From assembly GCA_021772365.1 (NCBI GenBank), contig JAJFMC010000364.1:1-9722 (forward strand): a stretch of DNA of 9,722 bases, given 5' to 3'. This stretch comes from Chlamydiota bacterium (GTDB taxonomy: Bacteria > Chlamydiota > Chlamydiia > Chlamydiales > Criblamydiaceae). Position numbers and translations under genes: made by a program. Shown in pieces: positions 1 through 7,047 of this stretch. Position 1 is the first letter of the stretch, and every line of letters starts with the position of its first letter. The notes under the pieces were generated by a model. It was given only the letters and a program-made list of their open reading frames with translations, did no database searches and was not told where the DNA came from.

Positions 1-2
1 TC

Positions 3-134
3 TTTACTCCTGAAGACAGCGTACGGTACCCTTCCTACTTTCCCTATTGGCTACTAGTGAGTGGAGTGATTGGAAAAGCGCGTGTACGGATCATGGATTC
101 TGGTACGGATTTGAAGTCACCGAAGAAGTTATGA
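3..134 (+). CDS. 3' end of an unidentified gene (partial, reading frame uncertain)
   Basis: A frame that is open from the window edge ends in TGA at 132-134 and would encode the last 43 residues of a protein ending GTDLKSPKKL. I do not recognise it. A second frame, ending TAA at 146-148, reads the same DNA after a TGA at 11-13 and gives an equally protein-like end (DHGFWYGFEVTEEVMNSVF), so either frame could be the real one, or the gene may be frameshifted near position 50-60. A hairpin terminator starts 14 to 28 bases downstream, which supports a plus-strand gene ending here whichever frame is right. No membrane segment or motif allows a function to be given. Confidence 0.4.
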   Translation, partial: FTPEDSVRYPSYFPYWLLVSGVIGKARVRIMDSGTDLKSPKKL

Positions 135-161
135 ACAGCGTTTTTTAACAATTCCACTTTG

Positions 162-186
162 AACTCGTTGTAAGTCAACGAGTTTT
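162..186 (+). terminator. Rho-independent terminator of the upstream gene
   Basis: A perfect 9-bp stem, AACTCGTTG (162-170) and CAACGAGTT (176-184), encloses a 5-base loop TAAGT and runs into a short T tract (183-186). It lies just after the partial gene at the left edge, so it probably ends that transcript and insulates lepB. The T tract is only four long, so termination may be moderate. Confidence 0.7.
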
Positions 187-251
187 ACTGTAAGCAAAGA
201 ATAAACTTACATAACTTATACGCAACAACTTAACGAATTCACCTCTTAGAG

Positions 252-268
252 ACTTCAACGGTTGAAGT
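252..268. promoter_or_regulatory. 17-bp palindrome in the lepB upstream region
   Basis: ACTTCAAC (252-259) and GTTGAAGT (261-268) form an inverted repeat with a single central G. The arms are too close for a good RNA hairpin, so a dimeric protein-binding site is a possible reading. It is about 125 bases upstream of the likely lepB promoter, which is far for a classical operator. No family of regulator can be named. Confidence 0.3.
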
Positions 269-392
269 TCTGTTCTTTCGGTGATTGATAATTACAAGAC
301 TAGCTTAGTGACATTCTACAAACAAGTTTCCAACAATTGTTCACAGGGCAAGGCCCGACCCCTTTAATATAACCGTACAAAAACCGTGTCAC

Positions 393-422
393 TTGCAGCA
401 ATATGACCAAAACCTCTATAAT
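393..422 (+). promoter_or_regulatory. sigma70-type promoter of lepB
   Basis: A -35 like box TTGCAG (393-398) is separated by 18 bases from a perfect -10 box TATAAT (417-422). Transcription would begin around 429-430, leaving a leader of roughly 27 bases before the lepB start codon at 457. The ribosome binding site in that leader is weak (ACAGGT, 444-449). Confidence 0.6.
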
Positions 423-456
423 CACTGCTTCAACTCACTCAAACAGGTAACCTCTT

Positions 457-2364
457 ATGCTTAACGTCTTCAAGAAATCCAATACCTACTCAATCAGCAA
501 GTCACGCACACTCATGAAACATAGCTATGCGATGTTTAAAAAACGCCAGAAAAAACTATCTCCTGATACCATCGCTGAATTTGAAAAGATCTATACTTCT
601 CTTGATGATGCGTTACTCGCAAAAGATAAAGAGCAAGCATCAAAACTGGCCAAGGAGTTGGAAGTACTATCTAATAGTCACCTGAAAAAAAACCTGTTTG
701 AGTACACGTTTGAACTGATCATTGCCTTGGTATTAGCACTGTTGATTGCGACTGTAGTAAGACAGGTTTGGTTTGAACTCTACGAAATCCCTACTGGTTC
801 AATGCGCCCAACTTTTGAAGAACAGGACCGGTTGACCGTTACCAAAACAGCCTTTGGCATCAATATCCCTTTCATGACAGATCACTTCTATTTTGATCCA
901 GATCTCGTGCAGCGTACCAGTGTCGTCATTTTCTCAGGTGACGGTATCGACCTCCCCGATACAGACGGCCGTTACTTTTGGATATTCCCTGCCAAGAAAC
1001 GCTATATTAAACGCTTGATCGGTAAGCCTGGTGACACCTTGTATTTCTATGGTGGAAAAATATACGGAATCGATAAAAATGGCGAGGTCATTACCGATTT
1101 CGAAAATGCACCTTGGATGAACCATCTCGAACACATCCCTTTTCTTTCATTTGAAGGAAGGCCCCAAAATATCAGCCAAAGCGAGGTTATTTTCAAGCAG
1201 ATGAATAATCCTGTTGGACGGATTATCGACAAAAAATACCGTGGTGTTGTAGGTCAAATTTTCGTCGACGGCAAGTGGGTGGACGACGACCCTACCGCTC
1301 AAGATAAGCCTCATGATCAAATCATAAGCTACAGTGATTTCTATGGAATCAAGAACTTCGCGATGGCTCGCCTTCTTGATAAAAAACAACTAGAAATTAC
1401 CCAAGGAATCGATACAGATAATCTAGAAGATGGTGTTCTCTACCTCGAGCTCGCTCACCATCCAAGCCTCACCTACCCCCAGCCTTTATTAGATCCTATT
1501 TCCCAACGTCAACAGACGATAATAAACAGTCAACGTACTGTCATCCCTCTGAAGCAAGAGCATCTCGATCGAATCTTGGAAAATATGTATACTGCACGGT
1601 TCGTCGTCAAAAACAACCATGCAACCCGTTACTCTCCCGATCAAGTGGTCTTTTCTAGATTTAGTCCGCGAGTTACAGGTGTCGAAGACGGTACGTACGA
1701 ATTCTATTTCGGTAAAGGGTACACTGTCGGTTTGGGTGGAATCCTTAGCTCTTTGCCTGAGGATAACGCACTGTACTCAAAGTCACCTGAAAACATCCAG
1801 AAGATCTATAACTTAGGAATAGACCTGTTAACGATTAAAAATCCGGGTATTGGAAATCAGAATAACTTCCCCCATCGTTATGCTTACTTCCGAAATGGCG
1901 ACTTTTACCTCCTTGGTCAACCTATTTTAAACAAAGATGATCCAGTTCTTAAAACATTTGTCGAGAGAGAAAAGGTACGAGCAGAAAGCTCCCTTCCAAG
2001 AAGACCGTATATCCCATTTATTGACGACGGAGCTCCTGTAAAAGATGGCGAGTTGGATGTCGACTTTATCAAAACTTTCGGTGTAACTGTTCCTGAAGAT
2101 CACTACCTCGTTCTTGGTGATAACCATGCAATGAGTGCTGACAGCCGCTACTTTGGATTCGTTCCACGAGGGAACCTTGAAGGAGCACCTTCGTTAATCA
2201 TCTGGCCACCAGGAGAACGTTGGGGATTTCCTTTGCAAAAGCCGTATCCGGTGTTTACGTTTCCCCGTTTGGTGGTATGGTCAATATTTGCTGTGATTGC
2301 TATCGTCGCGTTTGGTTATTTCCAGTGTTCGAAGAAACGTAGAATTTTCCCGAAAGGGAGATGA
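457..2364 (+). CDS. lepB: Signal peptidase I, chlamydial large form
   Basis: Membrane-bound serine protease that removes signal peptides from exported preproteins on the outer face of the inner membrane. Residues 1-80 are a basic, helical cytoplasmic part; 84-104 is a membrane segment; directly after it comes IPTGSM with the catalytic Ser115. The general-base lysine is Lys185 in YIKRLIGKPGD (183-193). The last conserved box, GDN..SADSRYFGFVP, is at 554-570. Between the lysine box and this box about 360 residues are inserted, whereas most bacterial enzymes have a much shorter segment. A second membrane helix lies at about 605-622, followed by a basic tail. The large insert and the C-terminal anchor fit the chlamydial LepB type, which as I recall is also over 600 residues. 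The ATG start follows the promoter at 393-422. It is a single-gene unit as far as can be seen. Confidence 0.93.
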   Translation: MLNVFKKSNTYSISKSRTLMKHSYAMFKKRQKKLSPDTIAEFEKIYTSLDDALLAKDKEQASKLAKELEVLSNSHLKKNLFEYTFELIIALVLALLIATVVRQVWFELYEIPTGSMRPTFEEQDRLTVTKTAFGINIPFMTDHFYFDPDLVQRTSVVIFSGDGIDLPDTDGRYFWIFPAKKRYIKRLIGKPGDTLYFYGGKIYGIDKNGEVITDFENAPWMNHLEHIPFLSFEGRPQNISQSEVIFKQMNNPVGRIIDKKYRGVVGQIFVDGKWVDDDPTAQDKPHDQIISYSDFYGIKNFAMARLLDKKQLEITQGIDTDNLEDGVLYLELAHHPSLTYPQPLLDPISQRQQTIINSQRTVIPLKQEHLDRILENMYTARFVVKNNHATRYSPDQVVFSRFSPRVTGVEDGTYEFYFGKGYTVGLGGILSSLPEDNALYSKSPENIQKIYNLGIDLLTIKNPGIGNQNNFPHRYAYFRNGDFYLLGQPILNKDDPVLKTFVEREKVRAESSLPRRPYIPFIDDGAPVKDGELDVDFIKTFGVTVPEDHYLVLGDNHAMSADSRYFGFVPRGNLEGAPSLIIWPPGERWGFPLQKPYPVFTFPRLVVWSIFAVIAIVAFGYFQCSKKRRIFPKGR

Positions 2365-2390
2365 TGAGGTTCGTGAGGTGTTTGGTTTTT

Positions 2391-2408
2391 CGAGGTGTGT
2401 AGAACGCA
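2391..2408 (+). repeat. Fragment of a dispersed repeat shared with the 4854-5170 element
   Basis: The 18 bases CGAGGTGTGTAGAACGCA match the complement of 4881-4898 at 17 of 18 positions. Nearby text at 2448-2469 (CTACAGGGAACACAGAGAAGG) resembles the CTACAGGG and CGCAGAGGG words around 5100-5230. This looks like a decayed copy of the same repeat family lying behind lepB. Confidence 0.5.
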
Positions 2409-2480
2409 GACTCGACTTTCGGCATCTTTCAGCTAATATTTATAATTTTCACTACAGGGAACACAGAGAAGGTGAGCTGT

Positions 2481-2535
2481 ATGTGTGGTGATGGGATTCG
2501 TGAATAGGGGCAAGGACCCCGATTGCCACCCACAT
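2481..2535 (+). other. Imperfect hairpin in the lepB-mgtE spacer
   Basis: The inner arms GGGG (2507-2510) and CCCC (2517-2520) close a 6-base loop, and outer arms ATGTG (2481-2485) and CACAT (2531-2535) can pair around them with internal mismatches. No T tract follows, so it is not a convincing intrinsic terminator, although it may end or stabilise the lepB transcript. The remaining parts of the 2365-2676 spacer hold the repeat fragment at 2391 and the weak mgtE promoter; I see no gene in it. Confidence 0.3.
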
Positions 2536-2609
2536 AAATGGACACGACTACACAAATATTATTTGCTATAGATAAATAATTAAATGGTGAATATCCATGT
2601 TTTTTATCC

Positions 2610-2638
2610 TTCCATTTATAAACTTTTCATAGTAATAT
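2610..2638 (+). promoter_or_regulatory. Possible mgtE promoter
   Basis: TTCCAT (2610-2615) and TAATAT (2633-2638) are spaced by 17 bases, ending 38 bases before the mgtE start. Both boxes deviate from consensus in a very AT-rich stretch, so chance is possible. Confidence 0.3.
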
Positions 2639-2676
2639 ATGTCTACGAATAACCTCTCTAAACTAAAGGATCTTGT

Positions 2677-4149
2677 GTGGAAGATAATCCTAACGAACGG
2701 CTACATGAAGATCATGAGGCAGATGAAAAGCCTTCTGTCATCTCATCGTTAGACTTCCAAACCAGCCAACTCGATAATACTCTAGAAGAAAAACTTGAAA
2801 ATGCATTCTACAGCGGAACTTCCCAACTCGTTCTTCACGATGTTGCCAAGATTGGCCGTGAAAGTGATCCCGTTGATTTAGCTCACATCGTCGCAAGGCT
2901 CCCCTCATATGCTCGCGTTGTCGTTTACGATAACCTCCCCGATCTCGATTCAAAAATTATTTTCATGATCAACGCTAGCAGTAATACGCGAACTGCCATA
3001 TTTCGACGACTACAAGACAGTGAAATTAAAGAACTTCTCGAGCGGATGCCTCCAGATGAATCAGTATGGATGCTCGACGATATGTCCGATCGGCGTATGA
3101 AACGTGTACTTGACCTCCTGGACCCAAAAAAATCTTCTTGCATTCGCGACCTTCAGAAACATGACCGCCATAGTGCTGGTCGCTTGATGACCAACGAATA
3201 TTTCTCATTTCACCTCAACACCACTATCTCTGAAGTTGCAAACACTATCCGTAACAATCCAGGAATCGACCTAACGAGAGTTGTTTACGTCTACAATAAC
3301 GACCAAGGAGTTATCGGCTACGTCCCCTCTAGAAATTTATTGGTGAATCCCCCTTACGTCCCTGTTCGCCAGGTTATGCGTCCGATAACTCATAAAGTAC
3401 ATGTGAGTGCTTCCCGTGACGAAGTCGTTGATATCGTTGAGCGTTACAAGATCCCGGCACTACCCGTCATCGACGACGACGACTGCATGGTAGGAGTAAT
3501 CACTTATGAAGATGTCGTCGAAGCAATGGAAGATATTGCCGATGAAACGATCGCCAGCATGGCGGGTACAGGGGAAGATGTTAGCGAACATGAACCCATT
3601 TATAAAAAGTTTCTTTGGCGTGCTCCATGGTTACTCGTCACTTTATGTGCAGGACTCGTCACTTCTACTGTGATGTCTAAATTCGATGACTCCGGTTGGT
3701 TCCGCTATATGGCATTTTTTGTTCCGTTGATTGCTGGAATGTCCGGTAATGTGGGGATCCAATGTAGCATGACTCTTGTACGAAGTTTGTCGACAGGAGA
3801 ACTTTCTTATAGTGCTAGAGGTGATGCCATCGCTAAAGAACTTAGCATCGGCATCTTAACGGGTACGGCTTTTGGGTTCCTCTGTGGTTTTTTTGTTTAC
3901 TTACTATATAGCTACGGTGTCGATCTTGAAGGTGCTAACCAACTCCGTATTGGTTTAACAGTAAGCTGTGGAGTATTTGTTGCCTGCATAACCGCGACGG
4001 TATTGGGGACTTTCTCACCTTTTTTCTTTGCCCGGATGAATATCGATCCTGCTGTATCATCAGGCCCGATCGTCACAGCTTTTAACGATGTGCTAGCGTC
4101 ACAAATGTTTTTCCTTGTGGCACATAGTCTATATTACATTTTTGAATGA
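2677..4149 (+). CDS. mgtE: MgtE-type magnesium transporter/channel
   Basis: Dimeric inner-membrane channel that takes up Mg2+ and closes when cytoplasmic Mg2+ is high. The order of domains is standard: an N-terminal extension (1-35), the helical MgtE N domain (about 36-165), a pair of CBS domains (about 166-290, first marked by AGRLMT at 167-172, second by PALPVIDDDDCMVGVITYED at 260-279), then a membrane domain of about five helices (313-488). The pore signature FFVPLIAGMSGNVGIQ (347-362) and the late motif DPAVSSGPIVTAFNDV (457-472) are present; Asp471 aligns with the ion-selectivity aspartate of the Thermus protein. At 490 residues it is slightly longer than the usual 450, because of the acidic N-terminus. 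Start is GTG with a good AAAGGA site (2665-2670) six bases upstream. Its stop overlaps the next gene's ATG. Confidence 0.93.
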   Translation: MEDNPNERLHEDHEADEKPSVISSLDFQTSQLDNTLEEKLENAFYSGTSQLVLHDVAKIGRESDPVDLAHIVARLPSYARVVVYDNLPDLDSKIIFMINASSNTRTAIFRRLQDSEIKELLERMPPDESVWMLDDMSDRRMKRVLDLLDPKKSSCIRDLQKHDRHSAGRLMTNEYFSFHLNTTISEVANTIRNNPGIDLTRVVYVYNNDQGVIGYVPSRNLLVNPPYVPVRQVMRPITHKVHVSASRDEVVDIVERYKIPALPVIDDDDCMVGVITYEDVVEAMEDIADETIASMAGTGEDVSEHEPIYKKFLWRAPWLLVTLCAGLVTSTVMSKFDDSGWFRYMAFFVPLIAGMSGNVGIQCSMTLVRSLSTGELSYSARGDAIAKELSIGILTGTAFGFLCGFFVYLLYSYGVDLEGANQLRIGLTVSCGVFVACITATVLGTFSPFFFARMNIDPAVSSGPIVTAFNDVLASQMFFLVAHSLYYIFE

Positions 4150-4805
4150 TTATGAATTTATTTTCTCTAAGCATACGTACACGTTGGAGAATGCTCACCG
4201 AGTATCTGAACGTAGTATGTACAGATTACAGAAACTCAAGTTATCGCAAGGCTGATTTAAATCTATTACGTCGCTATATTTTCGACACCCCTTTTACTAT
4301 CAGTAAACAGTGGGCCTTAGCACATGGTTTAGAGCAAATTTACACCTACGGTGAAACGCCTATTCCCGGCTTACGAAAGATCATTGAAGAGTGTGAGATC
4401 ACAGATGATGATCACGTTTACGAACTTGGCTGTGGCAGAGGAAGGGCTTGCATTTGGTTACGACATATCGTTAATTGCAATGTTACTGGAATAGAATGTA
4501 TTGGCGAATTTATTCGCAGGACAAAAGATCTCGAAGATGATAAGTTATCATTTATTGAAGACGACTTCTTAGAAGCTGATCTTGGTAATGCAACGGTTAT
4601 CTACTTGAATGGCACGATGCTCTCTAGAATACAGATCCAGAAACTTTCTAAGAAATTATCAACATTGAGATCGGGAACCAAAGTGGTTACGGTAAGTTAT
4701 CCGTTAAATCAATACTCTAAGGCTAGCTCTTTCGAGATGATCAAAGAGTTCCCTGTCAAGTTCCATTGGGGAACCGGTAGCGTTTATTTACAGGCTGTTA
4801 CCTGA
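4146..4805 (+). CDS. Class I SAM-dependent methyltransferase, substrate unknown
   Basis: Likely cytosolic enzyme that transfers a methyl group from S-adenosylmethionine. Motif I is VYELGCGRGRACIW (91-104), the strand-2 acidic residue is Glu117 in VTGIEC, an acidic pair sits in IEDDFLEADL (137-146), and the strand-4 region is ATVIYLNGT (149-157). The TYGE (67-70) upstream of motif I, DFLEADL and VIYLNGT resemble the layout of Dot1-like lysine methyltransferases, but this is a loose resemblance and the substrate cannot be read. The N-terminal 60 residues are basic and aromatic-rich. Its ATG overlaps the mgtE stop (ATGA at 4146-4149), which implies translational coupling; a second ATG at 4152 is possible and would shorten the protein by two residues. 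No functional link between Mg2+ uptake and methylation is evident. No clear terminator follows. Confidence 0.8.
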   Translation: MIMNLFSLSIRTRWRMLTEYLNVVCTDYRNSSYRKADLNLLRRYIFDTPFTISKQWALAHGLEQIYTYGETPIPGLRKIIEECEITDDDHVYELGCGRGRACIWLRHIVNCNVTGIECIGEFIRRTKDLEDDKLSFIEDDFLEADLGNATVIYLNGTMLSRIQIQKLSKKLSTLRSGTKVVTVSYPLNQYSKASSFEMIKEFPVKFHWGTGSVYLQAVT

Positions 4806-4853
4806 ACATCCAACGTTCAACTTAAAATAAAGTATTTGCAGAAATCAAATTTA

Positions 4854-5170
4854 CACTCCCTCCGTTCCCTCCGCGTCCGTTGCGTTCTAAACACCTCGAG
4901 GCCCTTTTAAATAAGGCATATTTACAGAGGGAATTGCAAAAATAGTTGAAGCTGTTTTCTAGAGATTTTTTTTGGCTCGCAAGGGGCGGAGTTCGCAGCC
5001 AACCATGCGTTGTTTACAAGAACGAGCCCGAAGCGAGGCGAAAAAAGACCTAGAAAACAGCCCAAATATTTATACAATTCCCTCTACAGTTACAGTTTTT
5101 AGGGTGAAGAGTGTCTCTGGGGTGTTTGAACGCAGAGATCGCAAAGGACGCGGAGGGCGCAGAGGGAGTG
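4854..5170. repeat. Long imperfect inverted-repeat element (about 317 bp), non-coding
   Basis: The two halves are imperfect reverse complements. Matching blocks, from outside in: CACTCCC (4854-4860) with GGGAGTG (5164-5170); CCCTCCGCGTCC (4867-4878) with 5146-5157; AGAGGGAATTG (4926-4936) with 5075-5085; GCTGTTTTCTAG (4951-4962) with 5050-5061; CTCGC (4976-4980) with 5033-5037. The centre, about 4981-5032, is not paired overall. Blocks such as CGCAGAG, GGACGCGGAGGGCGCAGAGGG-like runs recall purine-rich dispersed repeats common in many bacterial intergenic regions. An open TTG-initiated frame of 90 codons crosses the right half, but it is arginine-rich, has no ribosome binding site and follows the repeat, so I do not call it a gene. 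The element could be a non-autonomous mobile element, a folded RNA or a repeat hotspot. It occupies most of the 4806-5291 gap. Confidence 0.75.
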
Positions 5171-5215
5171 AAGAAGGTTTGAGTATAAAGTTTTTTGTTT
5201 CACTCGACCATGGGC

Positions 5216-5245
5216 TGAATTTCTACAGGGTTGCAAATTTATAAT
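5216..5245 (+). promoter_or_regulatory. Possible promoter of the membrane protein gene
   Basis: A perfect -10 word TATAAT at 5240-5245 lies 46 bases before the start codon at 5292. The -35 position holds only a poor match (TGAATT, 5216-5221). The site is just outside the inverted-repeat element, so the gene would have its own promoter rather than depend on the methyltransferase transcript. Confidence 0.35.
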
Positions 5246-5291
5246 CTTTGTTTTATTAAAGTAATTCATTGTCGACTTAAGGAAACATCCT

Positions 5292-5915
5292 ATGAATGAG
5301 AAAATACTAACCTTTCTTTGTATCGTAATCGCTCCACTTGTCCTTGTCTCCATGGAGCTATTCCACCCTTCGGGTTACAGCTCTGCTGTATATGAAAATT
5401 TACTTCCCCACAGAACCTGGTGGATCATTCTTCACGTCGCGCAGCCTCTCTTTTTCTCATTGACTGGATTAGGAGCGATTATTCTAACGTGGAACAAACC
5501 TGGAATAGTCAGTACTATTAGCAAGATATCTTTGTTTCTATTCATCGTATACTACACGGTATACGACTCCGTTGCAGGTATTGGAACTGGGATCTTGATT
5601 GATGTCATCAAGGACCTCCCTCAAGATCAAAAACAAACAGGGATAGGAATTATTCAAAGCTATTTTCAGCACCCTTACCTAGGTGGATCTCACACATGGC
5701 TGAGTGAATTTGCCTCTTTCTCGTGGCTAGTGGGAACTTTTACGATGGTGTGGGTTCTGTTCTTCGACAAGAAACATATTATCCCACTTCTCTTTCTTTT
5801 GTTAAGTGGAGCTTTAGTTTGGTATAACCACGGCTTTCCTACCGGCCCTCTAGGATTCTGGTGTTTCTTTGTTGGTGCGACATGGATCACCTACGGAAAA
5901 AAAGCACATAATTGA
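5292..5915 (+). CDS. Uncharacterised multi-pass inner-membrane protein
   Basis: I do not recognise a named family. The 207 residues contain about six hydrophobic segments, at roughly 5-24, 43-66, 74-98, 139-158, 162-178 and 184-200, so the protein should sit in the inner membrane. Polar and aromatic residues within or beside the helices stand out: HPSGYS (25-30), RTWWIILHVAQP (41-52), DSVAGIGTG (92-100) and YNHGFPTGPLGFW (178-190). The paired His/Trp and the GIGTG turn suggest a conserved core rather than a random hydrophobic frame. There is no signal peptide distinct from the first helix and no transporter or enzyme signature I can name. The start is ATG with AAGGA (5279-5283) eight bases upstream. 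It stands alone, facing the minus-strand operon on its right. Confidence 0.75.
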   Translation: MNEKILTFLCIVIAPLVLVSMELFHPSGYSSAVYENLLPHRTWWIILHVAQPLFFSLTGLGAIILTWNKPGIVSTISKISLFLFIVYYTVYDSVAGIGTGILIDVIKDLPQDQKQTGIGIIQSYFQHPYLGGSHTWLSEFASFSWLVGTFTMVWVLFFDKKHIIPLLFLLLSGALVWYNHGFPTGPLGFWCFFVGATWITYGKKAHN

Positions 5916-5925
5916 AGAATAGCAC

Positions 5926-5959
5926 AAAAAAAGCCTTTTGGAGAAATCTCCAAAAGGCT
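5926..5959 (-). terminator. Strong rho-independent terminator of the translocon operon
   Basis: A perfect 13-bp stem, AGCCTTTTGGAGA (5932-5944) and TCTCCAAAAGGCT (5947-5959), is followed on the minus strand by a run of seven to eight T (complement of the A run 5926-5932). It begins 25 bases beyond the copD-like stop, so it ends that operon. On the plus strand the stem is followed by GAATC rather than T, so it should work less well for the membrane protein gene, though the stem alone could help. Confidence 0.9.
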
Positions 5960-5984
5960 GAATCTAAATAAATTTTCGAATTTT

Positions 5985-6995
5985 CTATTGAGCAAGCTGA
6001 ATGAATGCACGGTATGCCGCTTCAATCGCACGATCGCGCTGACTAACCTGACTACCTTTTGTACTCTTGTTTCCTTGCAATGAAGATTCTGTCGTTTGCT
6101 TATGGCTACGATCACGCTCAAGTTCATATTGGTAGAGTTGTCTCTTACTTTCTGCATTGCTACTAACAAACTTCTGTGCAGACTGCCCACCTTGATTGAG
6201 TAGACCAACAGAATCTGTCACTCCTTTAAGAGTATTGATGAACCCTTGAGACGCAGCACCAGCCATCCCAGCAACACCGCCTCCAAGGCCAACTAACCCG
6301 CCGACCATGGAAATAACACCAACAGTTATCCCAATAGCTAGCTCCCATTTGGTGTTGTATGTATCGCGTACTTTATCGACATCTTGCTGCATCATCTTGA
6401 TTTCTTCTTGAATCGTCACATGGTCGTTATTCGCCATCTTCTGAACCAAAAGAATCGCTATCTGACGAACAAGTAAATCAATTTTGTTCCAGTCAAGTGT
6501 CTCTTTCTTAAGCTCTACTTCCAACTGATCTGTGAGTTCGACGACCATTCTTGTCATAGGATCTTTACTTTTCTCGTATTCAGCTTCGGCTTCTTTCTTG
6601 ATTTCACCAATTTTGTCGCCCATCGACTTCGCGAGATTATCTTTCTGAATGACTTCGTCTTTCTCTTTTACTTGTGTCTCTTCAGCCTGATCGAGAACTT
6701 CTTCTTCAATGATCTCGTCGTCTTTTTTGAGGTTAAGAGCTTTCATCACCTTCTGAGCGAACTCTTTGAGACCGGTAAGCTTTTCAGGAGCTTTCTTTTG
6801 TTCGACAGCATTCGGAGTTTGAGGTTGGTGTAGCATATAGCTTGCCATGGAGTCGGTGTAATATTTCGGTGTACCTGGTCCCCATTCTCTTTCTTGCTGC
6901 TTTGAGTTTGACTGCTTTTGATCAGAGTTTGTTGACACATCTAACTGACTTGTCACATCCTGATCTAGATTTTGATTAATGTTTGTTTCAGACAT
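5985..6995 (-). CDS. copD: Type III secretion translocator, CopD/YopD-like
   Basis: Probable minor translocator that, with the upstream CopB-like protein, forms the pore inserted by the type III system into the host membrane. Counting from the chosen ATG, 336 residues: a polar, Gln/Ser/Asn-rich N-terminus (1-60), a charged, probably coiled-coil region (about 90-215), one hydrophobic Gly/Ala-rich segment (218-247), then an amphipathic C-terminal half ending IQLAQ. One membrane segment in a long helical, hydrophilic protein is the YopD pattern. I place the start at ATG 6993-6995, because GAGGG lies four bases upstream of it; an in-frame TTG at 7019 would add eight residues and lacks a site. It is last in a four-gene operon, 52 bases after the CopB-like gene, and is followed by a strong terminator. 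The name rests on position and architecture; sequence similarity was not tested. Confidence 0.72.
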   Translation of the reverse strand: MSETNINQNLDQDVTSQLDVSTNSDQKQSNSKQQEREWGPGTPKYYTDSMASYMLHQPQTPNAVEQKKAPEKLTGLKEFAQKVMKALNLKKDDEIIEEEVLDQAEETQVKEKDEVIQKDNLAKSMGDKIGEIKKEAEAEYEKSKDPMTRMVVELTDQLEVELKKETLDWNKIDLLVRQIAILLVQKMANNDHVTIQEEIKMMQQDVDKVRDTYNTKWELAIGITVGVISMVGGLVGLGGGVAGMAGAASQGFINTLKGVTDSVGLLNQGGQSAQKFVSSNAESKRQLYQYELERDRSHKQTTESSLQGNKSTKGSQVSQRDRAIEAAYRAFIQLAQ

Positions 6996-7047
6996 AATGC
7001 CCTCGTAATAAAAATTCAATTAAAATCATTTTATCATAAATTAACTT

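Noticed and set aside
4803..4819. Small hairpin TGAAC/GTTCA just after the methyltransferase
   Set aside because: A 5-bp stem without a T tract is too weak to call a terminator.
5100..5170. Possible CRISPR-like or tandem repeat (CGCAGAG, GCGGAGG, CGCAGAGG words)
   Set aside because: The words are short, irregularly spaced and imperfect, with no unique spacers of constant length; they belong to the inverted-repeat element.
4972..5244. TTG-initiated open frame of 90 codons on the plus strand
   Set aside because: It lies mostly inside the inverted-repeat element, has no ribosome binding site, and its arginine/glycine-rich middle simply reflects the purine-rich repeat words.
5099..5353. 84-codon minus-strand open frame
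   Set aside because: It spans the repeat arm and the start of the membrane protein gene, and has no start signal or recognisable content.
7017..7019. Upstream TTG as start of the CopD-like gene
   Set aside because: No ribosome binding site precedes it, whereas the ATG at 6993-6995 has GAGGG at the right distance.
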